DNA of 64,000 nt from Odobenus rosmarus divergens. Taxonomy: Eukaryota; Chordata; Mammalia; Carnivora; Odobenidae. The notes beneath the pieces were generated by a model. The model saw nothing but the letters and a program-made list of their open reading frames with translations. It was not told the origin of the DNA and searched no databases. Made by a program: the position numbers and the translations under genes. Location: positions 4,455,025 to 4,519,024 of the forward strand of contig NW_004450276.1 in NCBI RefSeq assembly GCF_000321225.1. The letters are read 5' to 3'. This document shows positions 1 to 12,960 of the stretch, piece by piece. Numbering within the stretch: the first letter of the stretch is position 1; every line of letters begins with the position of its first letter.

Positions 1-1800
1 TAAATTTCTGTTGTATATCACTCTTGGGGTCTTTCTCCTTTTATAGAACCCCCCTTAATATTTCTTGCAGGGCCGGCTTAGTGGTCACATATTCTCTCAG
101 TTTCTGCCAGTCTTGGAAGCTCTGCATGTCTCCATCCATTCTAAATGACAGCCTTGCCGGATAAAGTATTCTTGGCTGCATGTTCTTCTCATTTAGTACC
201 CTGAATGTTTTGCCAGGCCTTTCTGGCTTGCCAGGTCTCTGTGGATAGGTCTGATGTTTTTCTGATGTTCCTCCCTCTGTACGTAAGGAATCTCTTCCCC
301 CAACTGCCCTTAAGATGCCCTTGGTTCTAAGATTTGCAAGTTTTACTATTACATGCTGGGGTGTTGGCCTGTTTTCCTTGATCTTGGGAGGGGTCCTCTC
401 TGCTCTAGGATGCAAATGTTTGTTTCATTCCCCAGATTAGGGAAGTTCTCAGCTATGGGTTGCTCAAAAACATCTTCTAGTCCTCTCTCTTTCTCCACTC
501 CCTCCGGGATTCCAATTATTCTGACATTGGAACGCTTCATGGTGTCACTTATTTCTCTGGTTCTATTTTCATGGATTCTGAGTTGTTTTTCCCTGGCCTC
601 CTCTTTTCCCTTTTTATCTATTATATTGTCTTCCAGGTCGCTTATTCATTCTTCTGCCTCACTTACCCTAGCTGTTAGATTATCTAGATTGGATTGGATC
701 TCATTGATAGCATTTTTACGTTCTGCCAATTCAGCTTTCATTTCTGCCCTTAGAGACTCTATGTTGCCATTAATTGATTTCTCCATTCTAGCCATTGTCT
801 TCACAATTGCTAGCCTGAATTCCATCTCTGACATCTTGGTTATATCTGCATCCATTTGTAAATCTGCAGCATAAGTCATAATCTCTGAGTCTTTTCTACT
901 TTGGGGGTTCCTCCTCCTAGTCATTCTGTTGATGGGTGTTTGAGGGAATGTATAGAGTCCAAATTATTGACCAGAATCCAAGCAAGATGCACCTGTTTTC
1001 TAGGGACTTTAGGGTTGCTGGCCTCTTGTTTTCCGAGCCTGTCTTCTGGGGGAGGGGCCTGCCGTGCTGTTACTCAGGCAACCCTGTTTGGGCAGAGTTG
1101 CCCTGCCCCCCTATGGCAGGGGATGGGCTCAGTGGGAATCAGTTTTGGGGGCTTTTCTTCTCTGGTGGCTTTCCCTGGTGGCTTTCCGCTGTCTCTTCCA
1201 AGAGTCAGAGCAGAAGAGACCGTTTTCAACCCTCTGCCTCAGAGCAGAGCAGTTGCAGTCTGTTCTTCAGTGAGCTCTCCAGGCCACACTGTCTCTGTTT
1301 CTGTCTGTGCTGCTATAAACTGCAGCGGCCTGGGTTGTGCGCCCCTCTGCAGCGCCCCCAGTCCTGTCTCCAGGTCAGGGCATGTCTCTGCCCTTTGTGC
1401 TTCTAAAACCACCAGCCACTCCCAGTTCGCACATGCAACGCCGCCGCTCTGGGTTTCCACCCCGGGGGCTGCCCTAAAGTCCTTTCCCCACTGCTGCAGG
1501 TCTGTGAATCTTTGCCCCGTCCCCAGCACATGAGGCTGTTGCTCACTGGTGGTGTAGGATCCCCACAGCCGGGCTCCCTCCCGCTGCCTTTTATCCTCTG
1601 ATATCTGCCCGCAGAATCACGGCTCCCCGCTTTGTACCTTGAAGCCAACAGCCTGCGATATTCTGTTTGTAGAGATCCAGATCTTCTTACTCTCAGGCTG
1701 GTTTTGTGGGTGCTCAGAGTGGTCTGGTAGATATCCAACTCAATTCTGGGGACCAGTTGAAATAGGGTACCCTACTCTTCCACCATCTTCCCTTCCCCCT
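1..1800 (-). mobile_element. L1 LINE, 5' part (5' UTR and ORF1), minus strand
   Basis: Read on the minus strand, the element starts near 1800 (gggggaagggaagatggtgg), has a GC-rich 5' UTR down to about 925, then ORF1. The ORF1 N-terminus (about 924-646, MTRRRNPQSRKDSE... then a heptad-rich coiled coil) breaks at a TGA that looks like a decayed CGA. The frame reappears at 540-349 (RNA-binding middle, RIIGIPEG) and 415-41 (C-terminal domain, ending TTKPALQEIL). ORF1 is therefore a pseudogene with at least one stop and frame changes. ORF2 and the 3' end lie beyond the window edge. An intact-looking 5' end suggests it was once near full length. Confidence 0.9.
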
Positions 1801-1974
1801 GAAAAGTACTTTTTAATGAAGTGAAGCTACATAACTAATATCTGATTGGATGTGTGATTTATGTGATAGAAAGTGACCAAGGTGGCTGCCAGGACTTGAG
1901 CTTAGTTATCTGGATGTGTGATGATACTGTTTAATAGGGGTTACCAGAAGAGGACAAGTAGTGGGGGGAAGCAG

Positions 1975-2337
1975 TGAATTTAATTTGAGCTTATTGACTT
2001 TGAAGTATCTGTGGACCATCCAAATGAAGATGTCCAGTGGGAATTTTTTGATGCAAATATGAAATTCACTTGAGAAGTACAAGCAAAAGATATAAATTTA
2101 GGCATCATCAGCATAGAAATGACAGTTGAAGTTATGAGAGTGAATGACATCACAGAAGGATGGTATAAAAATGAGAAGAGCACAGAACTAAATGGAGAAC
2201 ACTAAGTTTTGTTTAGAAAACTGCAAAGAGAGTTAAAGAGATAGCAAGAAAACTAGTAGAGTTTGCTATCACAGAAACCAAAGAGAAGAACATTTCAAGG
2301 AGGAAGTAGTGAACAATGTCAATGCTATAGACAGGCT

Positions 2338-2403
<66 letters not shown>

Positions 2404-2560
2404 GGAAGGAAGGAAGGAAGGAAGGAAAGGAGAGAGAAAGAAAGAAAAAAAGGTAAAAAAAAAAAAAAAGAATAGAAAAGTGACCATTAATTTAAGTAAT
2501 ATGTTAGCATTTGTTGGACAGTTCTACACTCCACAGTAATACAATTCCCAGATAGAATTT
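1975..2560. repeat. Ancient mammalian interspersed repeat (unnamed), interrupted by a purine microsatellite
   Basis: Phrases such as 'gatgtccagtgggaa', 'catcagcatagaaatgaca' and 'agtgaacaatgtcaatgct' match an old, widespread mammalian repeat that I recognise but cannot name with certainty. Similar wording occurs in 41815-44170. The GA/GAAA microsatellite at 2338-2470 sits inside it. Confidence 0.5.
2338..2470 (+). repeat. Purine-only microsatellite (GA)n(GAAA)n(GGAA)n(A)n
   Basis: An almost uninterrupted purine tract of about 130 bases: GA units, then GAAA, then GGAA, then an A run. The Lys/Arg/Glu-rich open frames here are artefacts of the repeat. Confidence 0.95.
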
Positions 2561-3120
2561 GAGAAGTCCATGGGCAAAAAGGAAATTGAAGTCAACAGGA
2601 ACAGGCTACTTTTTCAAGACATTCAGTGAAAAGGTTAGTAGTGATTTCTGTTGTTAATGATGTCATTTTATTTTAGGAGCCTATTTACATGTTATAGATG
2701 TTGAGTACAAAGAAGACATAAAGAAAGGAATTAAAAGATGACCAAGAGTGTTTTCATATATCAGCAAGTAGGAATGGGTCAGTCCACATGGATGAGAGGA
2801 GATAGGTGGGAAGGAGAAGTTGAGGGAATTTCATCTGAGCTTCCTGCTTTTTCAGTGTAGTAGGAGAAAAAAGTAATATGGGGAGAGTAAGTGTGAGAGG
2901 TCAGAGTATGGTGTCTAGGAGTTGAGAGAACCCATAAAATATTTCCAAGGGGAATGAAACAAGAGGCCTGCTATTAATGTGTAAAGGGCTTACCAAAGTG
3001 TATTTGGAGCCCACTAACCTTGGCGACCATTCTTAAGGTTTTGTGACTTAAATACTAAATTTTTTCATGTGTGCTTCAATTGCCAATGCTTATTTCTCTT
3101 ATAATATGCTGATCTGGTTG
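2561..3120. other. Unassigned intronic sequence
   Basis: Purine-rich intron with no open frame, splice-like exon or repeat that I recognise. It may be a degraded extension of the ancient repeat to its left. Confidence 0.5.
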
Positions 3121-3183
3121 AAGAAGGAAGGAAGGAAAAAGGAGGGAAGGAAGAAAGGGAGGGAGAAAAGAAGAAAGATGGGA
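3121..3183 (+). repeat. (GGAA)n-type degenerate microsatellite
   Basis: Imperfect GGAA/GAAA/GGGA units over about 60 bases. GGAA arrays can bind ETS factors, but this one is short and interrupted. Confidence 0.85.
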
Positions 3184-3559
3184 GAAAAGATATGCTATTT
3201 TTAAAAAGACATAATGATTAAAGTAGTTTAATCCATTAGATAGTAAATTTATTTTAATCTTTTTCAACAGGTAGATTTTCAATGATTTACTATTCCATTA
3301 AGACTAATTTTCACCTTAGTTTTATTCTAGCTTAAGTAATACCTTGTAAGATTTTAAATGTACCATGGGTAGTAAGGACAGGAGTCCTTATTTAACATTG
3401 ATTCATAATAGTGCTGTAAGTTTCTGTGACAAAATGTTATTATTTCAGTTACAATAATGAATTAACAATTTGTTTGATAAAATTTCAACCATAAGTGACT
3501 GTAACATATACTAACATTAAGTTCAACAATCACTAAAGAAAATGTACAAAAAATGAGCT
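3184..3559. other. Unassigned AT-rich intron
   Basis: AT-rich sequence without open frames or recognisable repeats. Confidence 0.5.
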
Positions 3560-4455
3560 AAATTTAAATGGAATTCTAAGAAATATTTGTTTAGGCTGAA
3601 GAAGACAAGAGAGGAGGAGAAATGGACACAAAGAAGAAAAATAGAAAAAAAATCAAATCCAGTCAGCCCTACCAATAATTATACTAAATGTAAATAGAAT
3701 AAACACTCCAATATGGTGATTACCATAACACAATAATTTTTTTAAAAAGCATAGATTATCAGACTGACCTTAAAAAAGCAAGAGCCTCAATGAGGTATCA
3801 TTTTACACCCATGACAAAATCTAAAACTAAAAAGACAGAACACTAATACTGATGAGGATATGGTGCACCAGAAGTCTTTTACATTGCTAATCAGTGTGGT
3901 ATAGTACAATCCCTTTGGAAAAGTGACAATTCTATAAAAGCTAAACATACATCTTCCTTTTGATCCAAAAATTCCACTTCTATGTATTTATCCAAGAGAA
4001 AACATATCCACAAAAATATTTACAAGAATATTTATAGCAACTTTATTCATCATTGCCAGTAACTGAAAACAGTCCAGATGTTTGGCAATAGAAAAATAAA
4101 TAGAGAATTCATACAGTGGACTACTATTTAGCACAAATAAAGAACAAACCAGTGATACAGGCAATGATACAGATACATCTTAAAAACATCATGTTAGGTA
4201 AAAAGAGCCAGGCACTACAGAGTACAGACAGTCTGATTCAGTTTGTATGAAATTCAATACAGGCGAAACTAATCTACTATAATAGAAATCAGCTTAGTGG
4301 TTGCCCATCATGGGGTGGGGTGTGGTGTGGTTAGAATTGACTAGAAAGGGAAAAAGGGAACTTTCTGGGGACATGGAAATTATTCAAATGTGTTATATTG
4401 TACACTTAAGATCTGTGCTTTTGGAGGCTGCAAGTTTTATCTCCTTTAAAAGAAA
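3560..4455 (+). mobile_element. Old L1 (L1M-type) fragments, ending in a 3' UTR
   Basis: The left part (3640-3790) resembles an old L1 segment ('aataattatactaaatgtaaat', 'agattatcagactg'). From about 3785 the typical end of ORF2 and 3' UTR follow: 'gaggatatggtgcacc', 'atttatagcaactttattca', 'ttgcccatcatggggtggggtg', then 'ttatattgtacacttaagatc'. The join between the parts implies an internal deletion. It is heavily mutated with no coding capacity. Confidence 0.75.
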
Positions 4456-4689
4456 AGAGAGATTTTAATGTGTTGCTCATAAACTAGATACAGTTTTTTG
4501 AAAACTCTCATGAATAAATTCTTCCAAGCCTCTTGAAATTCTCGACTAAAGAAAGGAAAAAGCTATATCCTTAGCAAACCAGCTTCTCAAATTAGTAGAC
4601 ATAAAATTTAACACTTCTGATTATGTGATTCTTATTTTGCTTCAAATTATTCTTAGAACCTTCCCATGTAGTTGCTAATAATGATAAAA

Positions 4690-4900
4690 TTATCTAGCAA
4701 TGACTGGTCTGTTTCTGTATACCAGGGACTTTTCTAAGGGTTTTGTATGTTATCTCATTTAATCTTTAAAGAAAGTATACTATTATAATCCCATTTTACA
4801 CCTGAGGCAGTGGAAGCCCTGGGATTTATGTAATCTGTCTAGGGTCACATGGTTGGTAAGGAACGCAGCTGGGCTTTACCACCAACGATCTGGTGTCAGT
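4690..4900 (-). mobile_element. MIR SINE, minus strand
   Basis: Carries the MIR signatures in reverse: 'tatctcatttaatctttaaa', 'cccattttacacctgaggca', 'agggtcacatggttggtaag'. Diverged ancient element. Confidence 0.75.
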
Positions 4901-6824
4901 GCATATGCTGTGCTTTCCAATGCCATCCTGTTCTGCAGGGAGGATTGCTCCAAATGTTGCAGTCAGCTATGAAGCCATTTGTCTGCCATTCTCCCACGGT
5001 TGAAACTATCCAGCTTCTCAGCAAACAGAAGCAGCATCAACTGCCACATCAACATCAGAATGAGCATGGTGGTTCCTGTACCCCCAACACTTTGAGACCA
5101 AGGTCCTTGCAACTGTAAAACTCATGGGAGTACCACGTACCACTTTGTGGGGCCATTTTCCAAAGCTTATTTGGTGGAAAAGATTAGAATGAGACTAGTG
5201 CTGACCTCCCGGACTGACCATGTTCTATCCCACATTCAACCTGTGGAACTTTGTATTTCAGGAAACTTGATATTCCAGGACCTGGGGGCAGGCAATTATG
5301 ATAAACACAATTTCTCTCTTCTCAAGCAGGCTACCTGATTCTGTCCCTGCTAGGGGTATTATCTGAGCCAAGTGAAATATAAATATTCTGCAAAACTGGC
5401 TCTCAGTGGTTTTAATTTTTTCTTCCTATCTTTGACACATGGGGACTTTTTATTAGCTCTGGTAACACAAATTGAAATGAAATTCCAGACCCAACCTATT
5501 TTTTTTTTCTTCTGATTCTGTCTCCGTATGATGCATAGCACATACATGTCGTCCTGCCCATTTACCCTCCTGGAGGACTGTATATATCAAACCACAACGA
5601 ATAACAAAACGGTCGTATGGTTGTTGAGAACATGAAGGACTAAGGTTTTAATTCTAAGGCACACACACAGGCCAAAATGATATCTTTAGCAACTAAATTA
5701 AGCCAAGCTTTCTTAGAAAACCCAAAGGTTTTCATTAATATTGAGCATAAACTCAAATGTCAAAGAACTTGGGATTGATTTAATAATATTGATTTAATAT
5801 TCAGCACTTTTCAAAAGAAGTTGCTTATGGATAATCACTAGAAGGTTGATTTTATTTAGATAGTTTACTGCACCTCAGCAACTGGGCTCTTTGTTTTTCA
5901 AATAATGGCTGCAGGTTCTATTTTGCATGGCCCATGGCCCAGCTCCTGCTGTGGTCTGGCGATAGATTAAAGGGCCTTATTAGACTGTTTTCCTAATGAT
6001 GGGTATACAGTGTGAGATAGAGCTTGAGCTCTCCACTGGAAAAACTATTTATGAGATAGATGCCCTTGGGTTCATGCACTTCAGCTTCAGTAAGAGACTG
6101 GATCCAATTTCCTTAAATAATTTCAAGAAGGCCTGGTATTGACGTGACAGTGCAGCCATGATTAAGAGGAGTGGAAATACTAAGGGTCTATATTAGCTAA
6201 GTGGTTTGGACACATGTTTGCCTTTCCCCACTGATAGAAGCAAGGTGAAGAGGGTTCTTCCTCCATGTTGAGAAAACCTGGTGGATTTGGTAGGGAAGTG
6301 AACACTCATTAGGATACTCATAGTTTTATATATAAATGACCTGTCAATATAAGTGACTTCATTCTGGAATGGACTGGATTAAATGGTATGAGGAGTCACT
6401 CTGTTCTATACCCCCCAATCTTAAAAGTACTTTCGTCAATCTTATTTTTGGTATTTCATATTCACTGTGAATATATTCAGTAAGAAAACTTTACATTTTT
6501 TCTGTACTTTAAAACCCTGATTTCTTAAGCCTTGCAAGGACTTGGCATGAAATTAAAAGAGAAACAATTTCTGTGAAACTCTTTAGTTTAATATTTGGAT
6601 GGGCAATTTAGGTGCTAAGATTCCTTTTCTTTGGATTATTTTGTAGAAATGGAGACACGTTTTATTTTTCAAAAATAAATTTTAAATATACTTTTAGGAG
6701 GAGGAGTCAACTGTATACAAAAACACCTTTGGATAGAAAGCTGATGTTAAGAAAAGTTTTAAAAGTTAAGTCTTATAAAGATCTTGGTTGCCGAAAATAT
6801 TAGATGCATATGTAGACTATTTTT
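4901..6824. other. Unassigned intron, no repeat recognised
   Basis: About 1.9 kb with no recognisable transposon and no convincing open frame. Such repeat-poor intron can harbour conserved regulatory elements, but nothing in the sequence alone shows one. Confidence 0.5.
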
Positions 6825-6840
6825 AAAAAGTAGTACATAC

Positions 6841-7248
6841 ATGGGGCGCCTACGTGGCTCAGTGGGTTAGGCATCCGACTCTTGATTTTGTCTCAGGCCC
6901 ATAAGATCAAGCCCCACATAAGGCTCCGTGCTCAGTGGGCAGTCTGCTTAAGATTCTCTCTCGGGGCGCCTGGGTGGCTCAGATGGTTAAGCGTCTGCCT
7001 TCGGCTCAGGTCATGATCCCAGGGTCCTGGGATCTAGCCCCACATCGGGCTCCCTGCTCAGTGGGGAGCCTGCTTCTCCCTCACCCTCTACTGTTCCCCC
7101 AGCTTGTGCTTTCTTGCTCTCTCTGTCAAATAAATAAAATCTTAAAAAAAAAAAAGATTCTCTCTCTCCCCCCCCGCCCCTTCCCCACTCTCCCTCTCTC
7201 TCTCCCTCTTTCTCTCTCTCTCTCTCTCAAATAAATAAATCTTTAAAA
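6841..7248 (+). mobile_element. Can-SINE (outer), split by a second Can-SINE
   Basis: The head 'ggggcgcctacgtggctcag' starts at 6843 and the element breaks off at 6962 inside its CT-rich part. It resumes after the inner SINE and ends with 'aaataaataaatctttaaa'. The whole is flanked by near-identical 16-base TSDs, 'aaaaagtagtacatac' (6825-6840) and 'aaaaagtagtatatac' (7249-7264). Confidence 0.95.
6963..7154 (+). mobile_element. Can-SINE (inner, younger) nested in the outer one
   Basis: A complete SINE with tRNA-like head (A-box-like 'tggctcagatggttaag'), body and 'caaataaataaaatctt' plus A tail. It is flanked by the 12-base TSD 'agattctctctc' at 6951-6962 and 7155-7166, which belongs to the outer SINE's CT tract. 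It therefore landed in the older element. Confidence 0.95.
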
Positions 7249-7264
7249 AAAAAGTAGTATATAC

Positions 7265-10200
7265 ACAAAGAAGTGAAAAATGATAATGGATTATTCCACA
7301 GATTTACTTTGGGTCTTACTGCAGTTGTAAGCACTGTAAATCCCCTCTTTTTAGATGCTCACGCATACGCCTACACTAAAGCACCAATCCCATAATGAAG
7401 CTAGAAGCGGGCTGGGTGTGGTGACTGCTACCCCAAATCCCTCATTTTGATGGAATCAAGCATTTTTAAAAAAATGATTTCACAGAAATTTTATTTAGCT
7501 TCATTTTTCTAAGATAAAAGGTGACGGATTATTGTTAAAAGGATTGTCATCCCCGAAGCTCTTTTAGCCCGGAATGTTATATATGTTTCCTTGAATGAAA
7601 TTTCACAGCTGCCCTGTTGTAGCCTAGGCTGCAAAAGAGAAGCTGGGCCATCTATCCCTGCCAGGTATTGTTCTCACCATACATAATGCATTTAGCAGCG
7701 GTTTGTGCACCCATTTTAACATCTTTTCACAGTATTTACCCAAATCCTTCCTATGGAGATCATAATGTGCATTATGAATGTATTGTCACAGTGACACATA
7801 TTGTGGATCAGGTATAGCTTGTGTAATAGTTCCGAGGGACCCTTAATACCTGAATAATATTGACAGATTGGCAAGCATCAAAAAAATACAAACATTGAAA
7901 AAATTCTGAATGAAGTCAAGGTCATGATCATGGATGTAGAAATTCAAAAGCACTAAGAGGAAAAATAGATGAGCTACAAAATGAGATCAGTTATAAGGGA
8001 AACTTCCAAAGGAAAGTCAATTTAAATAAAAATTTTATCACTTGATTTTCTTCCATGACATGCTTTAGGTTGTAAATGGGTTAGATAATATTCCACAGGG
8101 AAAGTTATGTGTCTGTGTGTGTTTTTAATCCAAGACTGGAACACTAACATTGTAAGCACTCATAGTTTAACTTCATTCTGAAGCTTTAAAAAGAACATTT
8201 TGACATCACGTGTATAAGATTTATGATTTTGCACAGATTTGTGCAAGACTTTGTCCAACACATGAGCCTCTTGGTCCCCCAAAGGATATTAATACATTGT
8301 GGAATTTATGGGCTGCAGTGTTTCATTTTAAAGCCAAGAGAAGAGTTAGTTCTAAAGTGAATAAAGTTTCAGACAAGTATTTCTATTTTAGTTTTACTTT
8401 ATTTCTGGACTTTAATTACTGGCAAGATTTAATTGTGGGTACAGATCATTTTAGCAATGTATTAAAATCTTTTTAACATATTGAAGAACTATACTTCTAA
8501 ATACCAAATATCAGTGCCGCCTGATATTCTGATGTAAATCCTGAGAAAAATATCAGTCGTATAAAGAGCAAGGAGAGGTAAAGTTTTAAAATCAGACACG
8601 ACACTTTGAAGAAACAACCTGTCAATCCTTTTTTCCTTCTTTCTCTTCTTTCCTCTATTTCCTTCTGTCTTTCATCTTTCCTCTTGTCAGTAGGTCATAA
8701 ACTTTTCTTGGAGTGCAGCAAATGAAACACATTTGCATGAGGTCTTCAATATTTTTCATATGTATTTAAAATGCCTTTTAAAAATCTGTTGTCTTTACTA
8801 TCATGGTAGCTAAAACTTACCCCAAAATAGCAGATTGCTTAGATAATTTGACAATTTTCATAGCCTTTTCTATGTCTAAATATTGATCTGCATTTTATAA
8901 AGTACTAAAAGGTAGGAACTCGTGGGTCATTCGGTGGATCAGATGAGAGTATATTATCTTTGATACTATTGATTTTCTGTGTTTCTTTTATGTTTTAAAA
9001 TTTGTCTTAAACAGAGTAGCAAAAAAAATGGCCTTGATTTGATAAGCTTTTCACATATATCTATATACTTCCTTTTTGGGCTTTGAGGCTCTGTTTTATG
9101 GTATCTTACTATCCTTTATCACTAATTGCTCTCATTTGAATACAGGATGTAAGGCTAAAAAAGATTTGAATTGTCCTGTGCGCAATACTGTATGTGTATG
9201 AGGATAGTTGTTTGGCTTTTGTTCACTTTCAGACATGAATGAAAGAGCATAAGATATTTCTAAGACTAGAATAAGAGGTTGAGTCTTCCGACTAGATTAC
9301 TCGTGACCTTTTGGAATAGCTCCTCCAGCTCCTCATGGACTGTCATGAGCTTAAGTTTGTACCTGAAATAGCCTCAAGGTTTTCTCTGACCCAATTCTGT
9401 ATGCCAGTTTCCAAGAACAATCAAGCCACAGGAATGAATGATTATTTCCAAAATTGACATTTTTGTTTACTGTCTTTTCTGAAGGCTTGAAATCAATTTG
9501 AGCCGTCCACCCGCGAGGTGAATGAACTAAATTTCAATGATGGAAATTACTAGCACTTGCTTACACTTTTTAAATTTCAATTTTGTGTTTGAGGTGGTCA
9601 TCGTTTTTAACACAGATGATCTCCTGAATTCTGTTTGCGGGTACCCGGGAGTGTGAAACCCTGTATCATTTAATGGTTTTGGTATCATTGTGATACCAAA
9701 CTGGAAACAAATGGTGAAAGAATTTAAAATCAAAGCACATCAATAGAGTGATCACTTCATCTCCAGATTCAACAACCTTTTAATATGCCATCATAATACT
9801 TGTTAGTAGAGAAAGCAGCTAGAATAGAGATGCAGAAAACTTGCCTAAATAATATGAAAATGGAAAAGATTTCTCCAGAAATCTTTTTGCAATTTTGGCC
9901 ACTCCATTCAGATGACAACTCTGAAGCATTTGGAAATGGCACTCGCTTGGGACACAAGGATGCCTCTGTAATATTTTGGAATTGAATTTGTTGTATTTCT
10001 CCTTAAATGGTTTGCCCTAATTACAACACAGAGTAAAGTCACATACACGGTCGCAGATCCCTCAATATTTATTTTGTCTCCTGGTTAGCAATATTTTGAG
10101 AGTCTACGAAGATTGTTTATTTTGTTAAAATCATCATCCAGAAATGTCATAAAATATTTATTTGGCTAGCAACAAACTAGACTCTGTACAGATTTTATTA

Positions 10201-10657
10201 GACATGAAATGGTGTCTTAACATCCACACCAGCACTGCAGAGGAGCATTTTAGAAAGGAGATAATGTAACTAAGCCATTATCGAAAATATAAATAAGTAA
10301 TAAGTGAGAAAGTAAACATTTATGACTAAGTGAAGGCAGTGAGTGCGATTTCAAGGTATAAATCCAGGTATGATTTTATGTTCTAAAGATTAGCAATTTA
10401 CGTCCTCCAAGTCAGTGATAATTTTACTGACTGGAGATTTTATTGAATAAAACATGTTTCTGGCTCTCTCATTTCTCCCTGGGAAGGGCTATCTTTTGCC
10501 TGCTGGTTCACTTGGTTAAGTGGCAGCCTGAAGCTAACTCACAAGTGTCTTGTTCTTCGCTTCCCTATTCCGCACACACGCACAAAAAGTGAGGCTGAAT
10601 CTTGGCATGCTGCCTATAAAAGACTACTAATCCCAGAGACAGAACCAGATGCTATTT
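7265..10657. other. Unassigned intron, no repeat recognised
   Basis: About 3.4 kb of AT-rich intron. A pyrimidine-rich stretch lies at 8620-8690. No recognisable transposon and no credible exon: open frames at 8210-8476, 9527-9733 and 9769-9985 match nothing I know. Confidence 0.5.
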
Positions 10658-10725
10658 GGATGGATGGATCTGAGGGTGGGAGGGATGGATAGATGGGGAG
10701 ACGGATGGAAGGATAGATGGATGGA
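10658..10725 (+). repeat. (GGAT)n degenerate microsatellite
   Basis: Imperfect GGAT/AGAT/GGGA units over about 65 bases. Confidence 0.85.
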
Positions 10726-11029
10726 ATAACACATGGGATTTGAAGAAAAATTCAAGGCTTCCCCTCTTGACCCAAGTAGATTTTTTTTTGCCACATCTTC
10801 TCCAAAGCAACAGTTTAAATTAATCCTGTTTTCCCATGACAGTAATGTATCATACTCTTAAAAATAAGAAAAAATCCAAGTGCACAATGTACAGTGATAC
10901 AGGCATACTTAAGAATAAAGCCAAACTTTAAAAGTAACAAATGTTAAGGTCAAAAACATAGTTTATATGGTGTCGTGAATCAGACACCATCATTTGCCTC
11001 AACCTGCCTCATGTTAGAAGTAATAATGC

Positions 11030-11205
11030 AATGGCTACATTAATTAGGTGCTTATCATATACCAGCTACCCTCCTAAGCATTTTATATGTGTTCAATGGT
11101 TAATTCTCACAGCACTCCTATGGGGTAGTTACTGTTACTGACTATATTGCAGAGATAAGATAACTGAAGACCAGATAAAGTAATTTATTATAACCTTATT
11201 TGATT
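11030..11205 (-). mobile_element. MIR SINE, minus strand
   Basis: Shows 'aggtgcttatcatataccag', 'ctaagcattttatatgtg', 'aattctcacagcactcctat' and 'gagataagataactgaaga', the MIR order in reverse. Confidence 0.75.
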
Positions 11206-12315
11206 TTTATTGGAGAAGTGGTCATTCCAAGAGCTGTAACCCACTTTCAACAGGTTTATTTTTCTTTTTTCTTCCTCCTCTCTCGCTCCATCCCTTCTGA
11301 CAAACATGGATTTTCAGTGCATATGATGGCAGACATAGTCCCAGAGAAGTGACAAGTCAGACACAGCCCCTGCCCTCTTGAAGGCACAATGTTAATCCTT
11401 TAACCATATTTAAGTTAATTTTTCTTCATTTGAAATTACCAAGGATTTTTTAGAATTCTTTGCCAGAATTGATAACATGAAGTAAGAAGAAATAGCAGTA
11501 CATGCGGTTCAGTGTCAGTTGAGGGGTTAGTGATCAGAGGCTCAGGGTGCAGACTCTGAGGCTAGACTGCTAGTGTGTGAGTCCCCATTCCAATTTTGTT
11601 GATTTTTTCAAAGAACCAATTTTCATTAATTTTCTCTATTATTTTTTTATTCTTTATTTTGCTTGTCTTTGCTCTCATCTTGATTATTTTCTTCCTTCTG
11701 CTAACTTCGGGTTTAATTTGTTCTTTTTCTTCTAGTTCCTTAACTTGTAAAGTTAGGTCATAGATTCGAGATCTTTCTTGTTCTTACTGTAAGCATTAAT
11801 GGCTATAAATTCTCTCCTTAGCCCTGCTTTTGCTGTAGTGCCCAAGTTTTGGTTTTTGTGTTTTTGTTTTCATTCAAATCTAATTTCCCTTGTGATTTAA
11901 TGATGATACATTCGTTGGTCAAAAGTGTGTTGCTTAATTTCCACAAATTTGTGAATTTCCAGTTTTATTTCTGTTACTGATTTCTTAACTCCATCCCACC
12001 GTGGATGGAGAAACTTCTTTGTATGATATCTATTTTTTACACCTGTTGAGACTTAATTTGTGGCCTAACATATGGTCTACCCTAAAATGTCTTCCATGCA
12101 CACTTGAGAAGAATGTGTATGTTGTCATTGGGTAGAATGTTCTGTATATGTCTGTTCAATCTAGTTGGTTTATTGTGGTAAGTCCTCTCTCTTTACTTAC
12201 CTTCAGTCTGGTTGTTCTTTCCAATATTGAAAGTGGGATATTGAAATTTCCAACTATTATTACAGGAACGTCTGTTTCTCCCTTCAGTTCTGTCAGTTTT
12301 TGCTTCATATTTTTT

Positions 12316-12503
12316 TTTTTAAGATTTTTATTTATTTGACAGAGAGAGACAGCGAGAGAGGGAACACAAGCAGGGGGAGTGGGAGAGGGAGAAGCAGGCT
12401 TCCGGTGGAGCAGGGAGCCCGATGCAGGGCTCGATCCCAAGACCCTGGGATCATGACCTGAGCCGAAGGCAGACGCCTAACGACTGAGCCACCCAGGCGC
12501 CCC
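12316..12503 (-). mobile_element. Can-SINE, minus strand
   Basis: A T run and 'aagatttttatttatttga' (reverse tail) lead to 'gagccacccaggcgcccc' (reverse head). The TSD 'tgcttcatattttt' flanks it at 12301 and 12504. It interrupts the endonuclease region of the old L1. Confidence 0.95.
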
Positions 12504-12960
12504 TGCTTCATATTTTTTGATGGTTTGTCATTAGCTACGTAGATGTTTATAATTGTTGTATCTTCTTACTGTATTGAAACCTTTTATTAATACTTGATGT
12601 GCTTCTTTGTCTCATAACCTTTTGGATTGAAAATCTATTTAGTCTGACATTAGTATAGTTACCTCTGCTGTCTTTTAGTTACTATTTGCATGGAACATTT
12701 TTTTTATACTTTCACTTACAATATTTGTATCTGAAGTTAGTATCATATAGACAGCATATAGTTGGATCATGTGTTTTTATTCTTTCTGACATTCTGTGTC
12801 TTTTGATTGGAGACTTTAATCCATTTAAATGTAAAACAATTACTGATAAGGAGGGGTTTAATTCCAACATTTTTGCTATTTGTTTCTATGTGCCTCCGGC
12901 ATTACTGTCTTCTTTCATGTTTAGTTGATTTTTTTGTAGGGAACGTTTAAATTCCTTGGC

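Noticed and set aside
353..874. 173-codon + strand open frame
   Set aside because: It is the antisense of L1 ORF1.
901..1533. Long Cys/Ser-rich open frame on the + strand
   Set aside because: It runs antisense through the GC-rich L1 5' UTR; low stop density there reflects base composition.
2263..2539. Lys/Arg/Glu-rich open frames
   Set aside because: They are translations of a GA/GAAA/GGAA microsatellite.
6963..7030. tRNA-like A and B box sequences in SINE heads
   Set aside because: These are the tRNA-derived heads of Can-SINEs, present in every copy, not functional tRNA genes.
8210..8476. 88-codon open frame in unique intron
   Set aside because: No family resemblance, no splice-site context and ordinary AT-rich composition; expected by chance.
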